Shown one piece after another: positions 45,521 through 54,614 of a DNA stretch of 64,000 nt (position 1 is its first letter; every line of letters begins with the position of its first letter). Origin of the DNA: Pseudorhodobacter wandonensis (GTDB taxonomy: Bacteria > Pseudomonadota > Alphaproteobacteria > Rhodobacterales > Rhodobacteraceae); contig NZ_LGHT01000045.1 in the NCBI RefSeq assembly GCF_001202035.1, positions 1-64,000 of the forward strand, written 5' to 3'. The notes below the pieces were generated by a model. It did not search any database and had not been told where the DNA came from. It worked only from the letters and a program-made list of their open reading frames with translations. The position numbers and the translations under genes are program-made.

Positions 45521-46429
45521 GTGGTGCCAAAAGAATATGCGTGGGGTGTGATAGCCATACTGTTCTCCGCAACTGTCTGGGGCACGACAGGTACAGCTGC
45601 GACCTTTGCACCCGATGTCAGCGCCGCGGCGATTGGTGCTGCCGCAATGGGCGTTGGCGGCATTGGTCAGGCCCTTTGGGCTGCACGCGGTATTGTGCGG
45701 TCGCGTAAGGCGCTTTGGGACCAGCGTCTGCTTTTGGTCTTTGGCGCCGTGGCTGTCATGATCTATCCATTGGCGTTTTATGGCTCTATGCGGATGGCAG
45801 GTGTGACGGTTGGCACGGTCGTCACCATTGGTTCGGCACCTTTGCTATCGGCGTTAATCGAATATGTGCTTGACCGGACACTCCTGACATTGCGTTGGAG
45901 CATTGGGGCCGTTGTTGGTGTGGTTGGTATAGTACTGATCTGTATCGCGGAAAATGCATCCCATGGCGCGGCAATCGGCGGCGATTACGTGCTCTTGGGT
46001 GTGCTTTTGGGGCTGATCGGCGGGCTAACCTATGCGCTTTATTCCTGGACCGCGCGCCGAATGATGTTGGGCGGCACGCAGTCTTCGGTCGCGATGGGTG
46101 CTACGTTTGGCCTTGGCGGCCTGCTGCTGTTGCCGGTGTTGATCATGACGGGCGCCCCGTTTTTTGCCTCATGGTCCAATGCGGCTGTTGGGGTCTATAT
46201 GGCTGCAGTGCCAATGTTTCTTGGTTACATTGCATTCGGCTATGGCCTTGCCCGCGTTGCGGCAAGCATGGCAACGGTGCTCACGCTGCTGGAACCGGTT
46301 ATCGCAGCGCTGCTGGCGGTAATCATCGTCGGCGAGCGTTTGCCAAGCCTTGGATGGGCTGGCGTCGTGCTGGTTGTCGGAAGTTTGGCGATCATTACGC
46401 TGCGATTTCCGCGCAAAAGTAGACGTTGA
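45521..46429 (+). CDS. EamA-family (DMT) permease
   Basis: 302 residues with about ten membrane helices in two EamA halves (VIAILFSATVWGTTGTAATFAP and GVLLGLIGGLTYALYSWTARR). The late VLTLLEPVIAALLAVIIVGERL is the typical end motif. GTG at 45521 or 45524 follows AAGGGA. DMT permeases export or import metabolites; the substrate is unknown. Confidence 0.88.
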   Translation: MVPKEYAWGVIAILFSATVWGTTGTAATFAPDVSAAAIGAAAMGVGGIGQALWAARGIVRSRKALWDQRLLLVFGAVAVMIYPLAFYGSMRMAGVTVGTVVTIGSAPLLSALIEYVLDRTLLTLRWSIGAVVGVVGIVLICIAENASHGAAIGGDYVLLGVLLGLIGGLTYALYSWTARRMMLGGTQSSVAMGATFGLGGLLLLPVLIMTGAPFFASWSNAAVGVYMAAVPMFLGYIAFGYGLARVAASMATVLTLLEPVIAALLAVIIVGERLPSLGWAGVVLVVGSLAIITLRFPRKSRR

Positions 46430-46479
46430 GAATAACGGCAGCTGATTTTTACTTGTCCCGTTTGTGTTCTGGTCTCGCA

Positions 46480-46650
46480 ACTCTTTTAGGCGGCCTTTCG
46501 TTCGAAGGCCTAGGGGCTTTGCGGCCCAGCGATGAATGGCGCCGCCGCAGATTTTAGAACCCATTGATATACTGGAATATCGCTCTTTCGGTAAAGCGTC
46601 GGGTTTCCCAACGGTTTCGCCAGATAAGCTCTGCCCTGAGGGATTTGAAG
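46480..46650 (-). pseudogene. IS3-family OrfB C-terminal remnant
   Basis: The minus strand reads FFKSLRAELIWRNRWETRRF then ERAIFQYINGF, a stop where Tyr is expected, and NLRRRHSSLGRKAP. This is the end of an IS3 transposase catalytic domain. The rest of the gene is missing and the frame is broken. Confidence 0.8.
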
Positions 46651-46754
46651 AACGTGAGGAGGATCAGGAAACCGTACGGGGGACTGTTTCTGCCACGCAA
46701 GACGCTTCTGATAGTCATGTGATCAATATTGCGCATCGCGGTTGGTATGTTGAA

Positions 46755-47925
46755 TGTCACCCTCTGGTGGGGGCCGCAACGCCACGGCCATGTCTAATGC
46801 CCGGATCGCCAGCCTTGCGGTGATGCAAATATCGTCTGCCGACCATCGGATCCTGCTTCATGCGGTTGCTGGCATTCGGAACAGTGATGATACGGTCATT
46901 CGCCAAATACTCTGTGCGTCTAGGCTCAATGCCTGGCCGCTAAGCGTCATTGGTATTGATGGCTGGAGCTGGCGGAAATTGTAGACGTGCGGGACAATCG
47001 TCATCGATCTTGAAAATCGCTCCGCTGTCGGCATCCTTGACGAGCGCAACGTGGACATATCCACGGAGTGGCGGCGTCGCCCCCCCGAAATCGAGGGTAT
47101 CAGCCGGGATCGTTATGGTCCCTGCGCACAGGCTGCCGATTAAGGTGCCCCACAGACGGTACAAGTCGCGGCGCGGTTTTATATCATCCAGAGCCTTCGC
47201 ATGGCGATTGAAGTGTGAATGAACTTGCACGGTCGCGCGACCGGTAGGGCCTTTCTCTCTGATGCGAATAACATCAGCACCGCCAAACATCTGTTGCGGT
47301 CCCGCCTAGCTTTTCGCAAGTCCCGAGAAGAAATAGTTGAGAGCGTTCATGCCCTTCAACAGCATGGACCGTCGTGCAGCGAGGTCCAGCGAAGGACAGG
47401 GTTCAGGCGTCGCGGTGTCGCAAAGTGGCTGATGTATGAAGCTAGCAGACCTTAGGCGAGTGACAATGAAGCCAACTCCGCAGTGGTATTCCGAAGAGTA
47501 CTTGAACCAATGGTGAAGAGACGGCGTTCGCACCGGCAGTGCCCTGTTCCAGTAGATCAAAATCGGGGACATGAAGGTAGTCTGACACACTTGCAGCGCC
47601 TGCTTGCCGGGTGGAGCCGCAGTGTTGTGTATCAAGCCCAAGGCAAACCTCTCACACGATCAGGCACGCAAGGTCGATGCATAGAAAGCCGGTTCTCCTG
47701 CCTTCGCGACGATGCGATCGGCGCAAACCTTGCTCCAGTCGTGCGATTGCTCGAACGCTTCACTGTAACATCGATGCTGTCAGAAATGCCATCGAACAAC
47801 CGTAGAGCAACGACCAAGCTGAAAGCCAGGTCAACCGGTTGAAAGCCTTGAAACGCACCATGTACGGCAAGGCGGGTTCGAATTTGCTGAGGGCCAGTCT
47901 GCTGCCGCCCCACCACACAAACTGA
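46755..47925 (+). pseudogene. ISL3-family transposase remnant, many frameshifts
   Basis: Fragments of one transposase lie in order on the plus strand: RIASLAVMQISSADHRILLH (about 46800), GIDGWSWRKL, then after a stop TIVIDLENRSAVGILDERN and EIEGISRDRYGPCAQAAD...APQTVQVAARFYIIQSL (to about 47210). A helix-turn-helix (SEVQRRTGFRRRGVAKWL, about 47375-47440) and the C-terminal QVNRLKALKRTMYGKAG...LLRASLLPPHHTN (to 47925) follow, with several stops and frame changes between them. The N-terminal zinc-finger part is absent. It is an old, dead insertion; minus-strand open frames here are shadows. Confidence 0.8.
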
Positions 47926-47983
47926 GGATGATCCAAAAATAGGGCTACGCGATATCGACGTGACAGAAAGATACAAAATAAAT

Positions 47984-48019
47984 TTGACTTTTCTCTAAAT
48001 TGGGAATAATTAATCCCAA
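47984..48019 (+). promoter_or_regulatory. Promoter and palindromic operator of the IclR gene
   Basis: TTGACT (47984-47989) and AATAAT (48005-48010) are promoter-like hexamers. They overlap a palindrome at 48000-48019 with arms TTGGGA and TCCCAA, where 18 of 20 bases are symmetric. IclR proteins bind such sites; autoregulation is likely. Confidence 0.5.
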
Positions 48020-48032
48020 GATAGGGAATCAA

Positions 48033-48812
48033 ATGAGCGAAAATCTTAACCGCACTCTGATCTTGCTAGAGCATCTCTCGGCTGCAAAGCGTGCGGGGGT
48101 AACTGTTGCGCAGTTGGTCGAGCAAACAGGTTTGGCCAGTTCAACCGTTTATCGCTTGGTTCAAGAGCTTGAGGCGCTCGGATATATACGCAAATCCGAT
48201 GATCGCCGTCTGTTTCCGAAATTCCATTTTGAACAAGGCATGAGCTTTGGTGGAGTTGATATTGGGCGCTTGTCTGATGCTTGCCAATTGGTCTGCGTTG
48301 CATTGGTTGCCGCTTCGGAATTCATCGCCATGCGGCGTGAAACGCTGTTTTGGCATGTCGCCGAAGGGCACCCCAATCAATCCATTCGGCTGCGCGCAGG
48401 GGTTGGGTTTGTGCGCGGCATGTATGAACTGGATTGCATAACGCGTATGGCTCTAGCGCATTTGCCGTTGTCAGAGGTAGAGACGAGCTGGGATATTGCT
48501 GGCTTTTACGAAGTGGGCGTGTCCGGTCGCAAAGTGTCGTGGGATGAGGCGCGCGAGCAGATATTGGCCGTTGATACGGCGGAAATGCAATTTGATCTGA
48601 TGGGCAATGCCAAGGGTGTGCGCCGCTTTTGCGTGGCAATTCATGGCGACGAAGGGGAATTCGTCGGGCTTATGACTGCAGCCGAAGCGGCAACGCCGGT
48701 GCGGGATGTAGACGCGCATGTGGCACAGGTGCGCGCCGTGCTGTTGGAGGCAAAAGCGGCCGTTGAAAGCGGCAGCAAGTTGGCAAGACAAAATTTGACG
48801 TATCAGGCTTAG
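48033..48812 (+). CDS. IclR-family transcriptional regulator
   Basis: 259 residues from the ATG at 48033 (AGGGA upstream). The N-terminal winged helix (RTLILLEHLSAAKRAGVTVAQLVEQTGLASSTVYRLVQELEALGYI) is followed by the IclR effector domain (about 80-250). It is directly upstream of the sugar ABC/sulfatase operon on the same strand, so it probably senses the substrate and controls that operon and itself. Confidence 0.9.
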   Translation: MSENLNRTLILLEHLSAAKRAGVTVAQLVEQTGLASSTVYRLVQELEALGYIRKSDDRRLFPKFHFEQGMSFGGVDIGRLSDACQLVCVALVAASEFIAMRRETLFWHVAEGHPNQSIRLRAGVGFVRGMYELDCITRMALAHLPLSEVETSWDIAGFYEVGVSGRKVSWDEAREQILAVDTAEMQFDLMGNAKGVRRFCVAIHGDEGEFVGLMTAAEAATPVRDVDAHVAQVRAVLLEAKAAVESGSKLARQNLTYQA

Positions 48813-48837
48813 TGAGGTGGAAATGAGGGAGGATAAG

Positions 48838-50106
48838 ATGAAGTTTACATTTAAAGGTGCCGCTGGGATTGCGGCGGCCATGGCGCTTTGCGCGCCGGTA
48901 ATGGCGACAGCGCAAGATCTGGTCATGTCGATCGGGTCTCGCGGCTACGGCGGCATGGTCGAGCGGAATATCAAAGCGTTTGAGGCTGCCAACCCCGGCA
49001 CATCAGTGGAATGGTTGAAAGTGTCGGATGTTCCCGGTGACAGCCGTAAGCTCTATGTCACGGGTCTGACAGCGAAAAGCCCCACACCGGATGTCTTTGC
49101 GATTGATGTGATCTGGGCGGGCGAATTTGCGCAACGCGGCTGGCTTGAGCCATTGAGCGATTATCTGGGCGCAGACACGATTGCGGCCTATAACCCGTCG
49201 TTCCTGTCTGCCGCGACAGTGGATGGCAAGGTTTTTGCTGCACCGCTTTATGTCGATGGCACGCACCTGTTCTATCGCAGCGATCTTTTGGAAAAATACA
49301 ACATTCCAGTGCCAAAGACCTGGGAAGAGGTCATCGCCGCCTCTAAAACCGTGATGGAGGGCGAAGGCAATCCACAACTTTACGGTTTTGTCTCGATGTG
49401 GGCCAAGATTGAAGGCTTGTTCATGAACTGGTTATCGTTCACCGGTGCCAATGGCGCGACCTTCTTTGATGCCGATGGCAACGTCGCGGTCAACTCTCCC
49501 GAGGCGATTGCCGCCACGCAAACCATGGTTGACATGATCTATAAAGACAAGATCGTGCCGGATTCAATTCTGACGATGAAACCAGATGACGCACGCACGT
49601 TGTTCCAACAAGGCCGCGCGGTGTTCATGATGGTGCAGGATTTTGTCTATGCCCCGCTAAGCGCTGCCGATAGCCCGGTTGCGGGCAAGTTCGATTTCAC
49701 CCGCAACCCCTATTTCGAGGGCCATCCCGACGGTCATTCCACAGCAATGGGTGGTTGGCTTTTGGCTGTAAATGCGAATTCGGAGCATAAGGAAGCTGCG
49801 GCGAAATTGGTGGAATATTTCACCTCTTATGACGCGCAGCTCGCGGCGGCGCTGGACGAAAACCGTGCCCCCGGCCGGACAGATGTTTATGCCGCGCCAG
49901 AAATGGAAAAGGCTGCGTTGCTGAAGAAACTTGGGAATGACTTTGCGGTTGGCGTGGTGCGCCCGTCAGCAACAACGGGGAATCTCTACCCACGTATTTC
50001 CGAGACTATGCAAACCGAAATCACCAACGCTTTGCATCGCGAAAAAACGGTAGAGCAAGCGCTGAACGACGCAGAGACCGAGATCAATTCTATCCTCGGC
50101 AAGTAA
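48838..50106 (+). CDS. Sugar ABC transporter substrate-binding protein (family 1 type)
   Basis: 422 residues. The ATG at 48838 has AGGGAGG 5 bases upstream. The signal peptide ends near ATAQ. The body is a classic family-1 carbohydrate binder (FAPDVFAIDVIW-like TPDVFAIDVIWAGEFAQRGWLEPLSDYL, and AMGGWLLAVNANSEHKEAAAKLVEYF). It delivers a sugar, probably an oligo- or sulfated sugar in view of the following sulfatase, to the two permeases. Confidence 0.9.
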   Translation: MKFTFKGAAGIAAAMALCAPVMATAQDLVMSIGSRGYGGMVERNIKAFEAANPGTSVEWLKVSDVPGDSRKLYVTGLTAKSPTPDVFAIDVIWAGEFAQRGWLEPLSDYLGADTIAAYNPSFLSAATVDGKVFAAPLYVDGTHLFYRSDLLEKYNIPVPKTWEEVIAASKTVMEGEGNPQLYGFVSMWAKIEGLFMNWLSFTGANGATFFDADGNVAVNSPEAIAATQTMVDMIYKDKIVPDSILTMKPDDARTLFQQGRAVFMMVQDFVYAPLSAADSPVAGKFDFTRNPYFEGHPDGHSTAMGGWLLAVNANSEHKEAAAKLVEYFTSYDAQLAAALDENRAPGRTDVYAAPEMEKAALLKKLGNDFAVGVVRPSATTGNLYPRISETMQTEITNALHREKTVEQALNDAETEINSILGK

Positions 50107-50114
50107 GTCAATCA

Positions 50115-50143
50115 CCCCGCGCGCGATCCTTTCCCGCGCGGGG
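50115..50143 (+). terminator. Strong hairpin between binding-protein and permease genes
   Basis: CCCCGCGCG (50115-50123) and CGCGCGGGG (50135-50143) form a perfect 9-bp stem, then ATTTTC. It probably stabilises the upstream message or partly stops transcription, so that the binding protein is made in excess over the permeases. Confidence 0.7.
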
Positions 50144-50167
50144 ATTTTCAAAACAGATGGGTTGACC

Positions 50168-51058
50168 ATGAACCGCACCATGAACTTGGAACAGCGCACG
50201 GCGCTGACCGGGATCGGCTTTGTCACGCCGACCGTTATCATTATTGCGCTGATCCTGATCTATCCGATCATTCAGTCGGTCGTGCTTAGCTTTGGACAAT
50301 CCAGCATCGACGGGTCCGAGCCCTATCATTTTGTAGGCTTGCAGCATTACGCCAAGTTGATGGGTGACAGCCAGTTCTGGAACGCCCTTGGCGTGACCTT
50401 TACTTTCACCGCGCTGTCTATTCCGTTGGAGCTGGCGCTGGGTATCGGGCTGGCCCTGCTGATGAACGAAAGCTTCAAAGGCAAGGGGCTGGCGCGTTTG
50501 GCCATCCTGTTCCCCTGGGCACTGCCTACGGCGTTGAACACATTGATCTGGCGCTGGATGTATAATTCGGATTACGGGTTGTTTAATGCCGTGGCCTTGC
50601 AAAGCGGGTTGGCGGACAGGCCCATCAACTTTCTGGGTGACACCTCGCTTGCCATGGGGTCGATGGTGGTTGTGGCGGTTTGGAAGACCAGTTCTTTCAT
50701 GGCGCTGATCATTCTGGCAGGCCTGCAATCCATCCCCAAAGACCTGTTTGAGGCAGGCCGCATGGACGGCATGACCAAATGGCAAGAGTTTCGCCAGATC
50801 ACCCTGCCTTTGCTGAAAGGCCCAATCCTTGTGGCGCTTATTATCCGGTCGATGGACGCGCTGCGCACCTTTGAATTGCCGTTCAACCTGACCGATGGCG
50901 GGCCGGTAAACGCGACCGAAAGCCTGTCACTTTATGCCTATAAGGTGATTTTCGATTTCCTCGATTTCAACTTTGGTGCGGCAGTGGTCGTGGTGCAGTT
51001 TCTCGTGATCTTCGCGATGAGCCTGATCTATGTCATCGCCCTTCGGAATAAGGATTGA
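50168..51058 (+). CDS. Sugar ABC transporter permease (MalF-like)
   Basis: 296 residues from the ATG at 50168. Six or so hydrophobic helices, with the EAA loop DLFEAGRMDGMTKWQEFRQITLPLLKGPI that contacts the ATPase. CUT1 family. It is paired with the following MalG-like gene. Confidence 0.92.
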   Translation: MNRTMNLEQRTALTGIGFVTPTVIIIALILIYPIIQSVVLSFGQSSIDGSEPYHFVGLQHYAKLMGDSQFWNALGVTFTFTALSIPLELALGIGLALLMNESFKGKGLARLAILFPWALPTALNTLIWRWMYNSDYGLFNAVALQSGLADRPINFLGDTSLAMGSMVVVAVWKTSSFMALIILAGLQSIPKDLFEAGRMDGMTKWQEFRQITLPLLKGPILVALIIRSMDALRTFELPFNLTDGGPVNATESLSLYAYKVIFDFLDFNFGAAVVVVQFLVIFAMSLIYVIALRNKD

Positions 51059-51062
51059 GATC

Positions 51063-51887
51063 ATGAACCAGAAACCGCGCTTTGGCCTTTATGCCCTTGT
51101 CACCTTGTCGGTGGTGATCTCCTTCTTTCCGATTGTCTGGCTGATCCTGACGTCGTTCAAAAACACAGCGGGCATCTATGCCTGGCCACCGCAATACTGG
51201 CCGGACCCGTTCACGCTGGAAAACTATATCTCTATTTTCACCAATTCACCCGAACTGCTGCGCTATATTCTGAACAGCTTTATCGTAGGGGTTGGGACGA
51301 CCGCCATCACGCTGCTGCTGGGGGGGCTTTCGGCCTATGCGCTGTCGCGGTTGGGAATGCGGTTTGCGGGCGTGTTGATGGTGGGCATTCTGGCTGTGTC
51401 GATGTTTCCACCCGTGTCGCTGCTGCCGTCCCTGTTCCAGAACTTTCTGAACTTTGGGCTGCTCAATACATATACGGGGCTTATCCTTGCCCATGCTGGT
51501 CTGTTCCTGCCCTTTACCGTCTGGATGCTGGCCAGTTATTTCGCCACCCTGCCGGTGGAGATTGAGGAAGCCGCCCGCATGGATGGCATGGGCTTTTTGC
51601 GGATTTTCCTGACAATCGTGCTGCCGCTGTCATGGCCGGGGTTTGTGGCTACAGGATTGATTGTCTTTATCTTTTCGTGGAATGAGTTTCCGCTTGCCTT
51701 GGTCTTGATGACGCAAAACGCGATGCGGACCGCCCCCGTCGGCATCTCGCTTTATCCCGGCGAATACGCCTTTCCGTGGGAAACAATTTCAACTGCGACC
51801 GTTCTGGCAATTATCCCGGTTCTGGTCATTACCGCAATATTCCAAAAACAGATTGTCGGCGGGTTGACTGCTGGCGCTGGCAAATGA
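51063..51887 (+). CDS. Sugar ABC transporter permease (MalG-like)
   Basis: 274 residues from the ATG at 51063, 4 bp after the previous stop. It has the typical MalG start (LYALVTLSVVISFFPIVWLILTSFK) and EAA loop EIEEAARMDGMGFLRIFLTIVLPLSWPG. CUT1 family membrane partner. Confidence 0.93.
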   Translation: MNQKPRFGLYALVTLSVVISFFPIVWLILTSFKNTAGIYAWPPQYWPDPFTLENYISIFTNSPELLRYILNSFIVGVGTTAITLLLGGLSAYALSRLGMRFAGVLMVGILAVSMFPPVSLLPSLFQNFLNFGLLNTYTGLILAHAGLFLPFTVWMLASYFATLPVEIEEAARMDGMGFLRIFLTIVLPLSWPGFVATGLIVFIFSWNEFPLALVLMTQNAMRTAPVGISLYPGEYAFPWETISTATVLAIIPVLVITAIFQKQIVGGLTAGAGK

Positions 51888-51896
51888 GGGTCTGAC

Positions 51897-52991
51897 ATGG
51901 CAAGTGTAACACTCAACCAAATTGGCAAAGCCTACGGGGCTGTGACAGCGGTTGAACAATTCGATCTGGAAATTGCAGATGGTGAGTTTCTGGTTCTGTT
52001 GGGGCCTTCGGGCTGCGGTAAATCCACCACGCTGCGGATGATAGCTGGCTTGGAAAGTATTACGCACGGCGACCTGATGATCGGTGGCAAGCGGGTGAAT
52101 GATATCGACCCAAAGGATCGCGGCGTGGCGATGGTGTTCCAGAACTATGCGCTTTATCCGCATAAATCCGTGTTTGACAACATGGCGATGGCCTTGAAGC
52201 TGCAAAAAATGCCTAAGGCTGAGATTGCCGAGCGGGTAAACGGCGTGGCTGACATGTTGGGCCTGACCCCATATCTAGAGCGCAAACCCGCTGCCCTGTC
52301 TGGCGGTCAGCGGCAACGTGTTGCCATTGGACGGGCCATTGTTCGTACGCCCGAAGTGTTCTTGTTTGACGAGCCGCTTTCCAACCTTGACGCCAAGCTG
52401 CGGGTCAAGATGCGAATGGAGCTGCAGGAACTGCATGGCCGGATGGGCGTCACCTCAATCTATGTGACCCATGATCAGGTGGAGGCGATGACGCTGGCCG
52501 ACCGGATTGTCATTTTGAACGGCGGCAAGGTTGCCCAAATTGGCACACCGCGCGAGGTGTATGATCATCCGGCAACCGAGTTTGTGGCTGGTTTTATCGG
52601 TAGTCCCGCGATGAATTTCATGTCGGGGCGGCGGACAGGAGACCATTGGCAGATTATCGATTCAGATCTGGTGTTGCACGCGACTGAAAGGTTGCAATCA
52701 ACTGACCCCGCTCTGACGCTGGGTGTTCGCCCTGAACATCTGGAAGTGTTTGCCCCTGAGGACGCACCCGAAGGCCCATGGGTCTTTGACGCAAAGGTCA
52801 AACTGGCAGAGCTGCTTGGTGCTGATGCCTTGCTGAACCTGTCGGTGATGGGCCAACCCATGCTGGCGCGTGTCGGTGGCACTGATTTCCCGCTTGCGGG
52901 CCAGTCTGTGCGCGTCCGCATCGACCCGGCACGGCTACACGCATTTCATCCCAAGACGGGTCTTTCCATCCACTCCGAGGCCAAGCAATAG
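51897..52991 (+). CDS. Sugar ABC transporter ATPase (MalK/UgpC type)
   Basis: 364 residues. Walker A LGPSGCGKSTT, Q-loop VFQNYALYPHKSV, signature LSGGQRQRVAIGRA, Walker B VFLFDEPLSNLDAKLR and switch His in YVTHDQVEAM. The C-terminal regulatory OB-fold (TLGVRPEHLEVF, VRIDPARLHAFHPKTG) is typical of MalK. It powers the importer encoded directly upstream. Confidence 0.95.
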   Translation: MASVTLNQIGKAYGAVTAVEQFDLEIADGEFLVLLGPSGCGKSTTLRMIAGLESITHGDLMIGGKRVNDIDPKDRGVAMVFQNYALYPHKSVFDNMAMALKLQKMPKAEIAERVNGVADMLGLTPYLERKPAALSGGQRQRVAIGRAIVRTPEVFLFDEPLSNLDAKLRVKMRMELQELHGRMGVTSIYVTHDQVEAMTLADRIVILNGGKVAQIGTPREVYDHPATEFVAGFIGSPAMNFMSGRRTGDHWQIIDSDLVLHATERLQSTDPALTLGVRPEHLEVFAPEDAPEGPWVFDAKVKLAELLGADALLNLSVMGQPMLARVGGTDFPLAGQSVRVRIDPARLHAFHPKTGLSIHSEAKQ

Positions 52992-53002
52992 GACAATCGC
53001 TT

Positions 53003-54514
53003 ATGACAAAACGCCCCAATATCCTGTTCATCATGGCCGACGATCACGCTTCCAAAGCGATAAGTTGCTATGGCCACGGAATTAACCATACCCCCAACCT
53101 TGACCGCATCGCCAAGGAAGGGATGAGGTTGAACCATTGCTATGTGACCAACTCTATCTGCACCCCGAGCCGCGCGGCAATCCTGACGGGCACTTATAAC
53201 CATGTGAACAATGTCACCACACTGAACACCCCGATCCACAGTCGCGGGCCGAATGTGGCTAAACATCTGCGCGGGACGGGCTATCAGACGGCGATTGTCG
53301 GGAAATGGCATCTGGGCGAAGGCAAGGCGCATGAACCCAGCGGCTTTGATTTCTGGTCAGTGCTGCCAGGGCAGGGCGAGTATTTCGACCCCTATATGAT
53401 CGAGATGGGCGAAGAGATTGAGGTGCCGGGCTATACGACGGATATCATCACCGACAAAAGTCTTGAGTGGTTGAAGTCTTGCGATCCTGACAAGCCGTTT
53501 TTCCTGATGTGCCACCACAAGGCACCGCACCGCGAATGGGAACCGCACCCCAAAAACCGTGACCTTTACACCGATGACATCAAAGTGCCGGAAAGTTTCG
53601 ACGATGATTACCGCAACCGTGCCCGCGCCGCCGCCGAGGCCAAAATGCGGATCAAGGATGATATGAAATATATCGACCTTGGCCTCGTGCAACCCGAAGG
53701 CGGATCAGAGGTCGGCGAGCGGGTGAAGGTCGGCGATATCAACCGCAAGATCCCGAACCCTGAAGATGTGACCGGAATGCGCCTGATTGACCGCGATACC
53801 GGTGAGGTGTTCACCTTTGCCACGCAAAAAGAGCTGAATCACTTCAAATATCAGCGCTATCTGAAGCGCTATTTGCGGACAATTCAATCGGTAGATGAGA
53901 GTGTCGGGCGGTTGCTGGATTGGCTGGATGAAAGCGGTCAGGCCGAAAACACCATCGTGATCTATACCTCGGATCAAGGATTTTTTTTGGGTGAACATGG
54001 TTGGTTCGACAAACGGTTCATGTATGAGGAATCGTTCCAGATGCCCTTCCTCATCCGCTATCCCGCCGCCATTCCGGCAGGTCAGGTCTGCAATGACATT
54101 ATGTGCAATGTCGATTTCGCGCCGACATTCCTCGATTTCGCGGGGCAGGTGGTGCCGAATTACATGCAAGGCCGCTCGGCCCGAAAGGTGTTTGAAGGCA
54201 AAACCCCCGCAGATTGGCCGCAACTGGCCTATCACCGCTATTGGATGCACCGCGACCCCGATCATAACGCCTATTCGCATTACGGCGTGCGCAATCAGCG
54301 CTACAAGCTGATCTACTGGTATAATGAGGGCTATGAGTTGCCCGGCACCAATCACGGCGGAGAGGATCGGGAGTGGGAATTGTTCGACTGTGAAAAAGAC
54401 CCGCTAGAGTTGTTCAATGTGGTCGATGATCCAGCCTATGCCGATATTCGCATGGCGTTGCAGGCCGAGCTGGACGCGAAAATGGCAGAAATTGGGGATG
54501 AACCTGAGCATTGA
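53003..54514 (+). CDS. Cys-type sulfatase (S1 family)
   Basis: 503 residues. It hydrolyses sulfate esters using a formylglycine made from the Cys in the signature CTPSR (C53). The metal-binding DD of IMADDH and the later YTSDQGFFLGEHGWFDKRFMYEESFQMPFLIRYP are conserved in family S1. No signal peptide is seen, so it acts in the cytoplasm on an imported sulfated compound. The Cys form suits the anaerobic-type maturase at 60160. It resembles sugar sulfatases (GlcNAc-6-sulfatase group), but the exact substrate is not known. Confidence 0.92.
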   Translation: MTKRPNILFIMADDHASKAISCYGHGINHTPNLDRIAKEGMRLNHCYVTNSICTPSRAAILTGTYNHVNNVTTLNTPIHSRGPNVAKHLRGTGYQTAIVGKWHLGEGKAHEPSGFDFWSVLPGQGEYFDPYMIEMGEEIEVPGYTTDIITDKSLEWLKSCDPDKPFFLMCHHKAPHREWEPHPKNRDLYTDDIKVPESFDDDYRNRARAAAEAKMRIKDDMKYIDLGLVQPEGGSEVGERVKVGDINRKIPNPEDVTGMRLIDRDTGEVFTFATQKELNHFKYQRYLKRYLRTIQSVDESVGRLLDWLDESGQAENTIVIYTSDQGFFLGEHGWFDKRFMYEESFQMPFLIRYPAAIPAGQVCNDIMCNVDFAPTFLDFAGQVVPNYMQGRSARKVFEGKTPADWPQLAYHRYWMHRDPDHNAYSHYGVRNQRYKLIYWYNEGYELPGTNHGGEDREWELFDCEKDPLELFNVVDDPAYADIRMALQAELDAKMAEIGDEPEH

Positions 54515-54614
54515 TCACTCTGGCTTTGTCGTTTTCCAAATTATTTAGCCATAATCGCTGACACGATCTCAACGTCTGGGCAATGCACGTAACCCTCTAA
54601 AAGGCTGATTCACG

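Noticed and set aside
46940-47290. Open minus-strand frame of 116 codons
   Set aside because: It lies antisense to the decayed ISL3 transposase, whose plus-strand fragments match the family; the minus frame has no recognisable protein.
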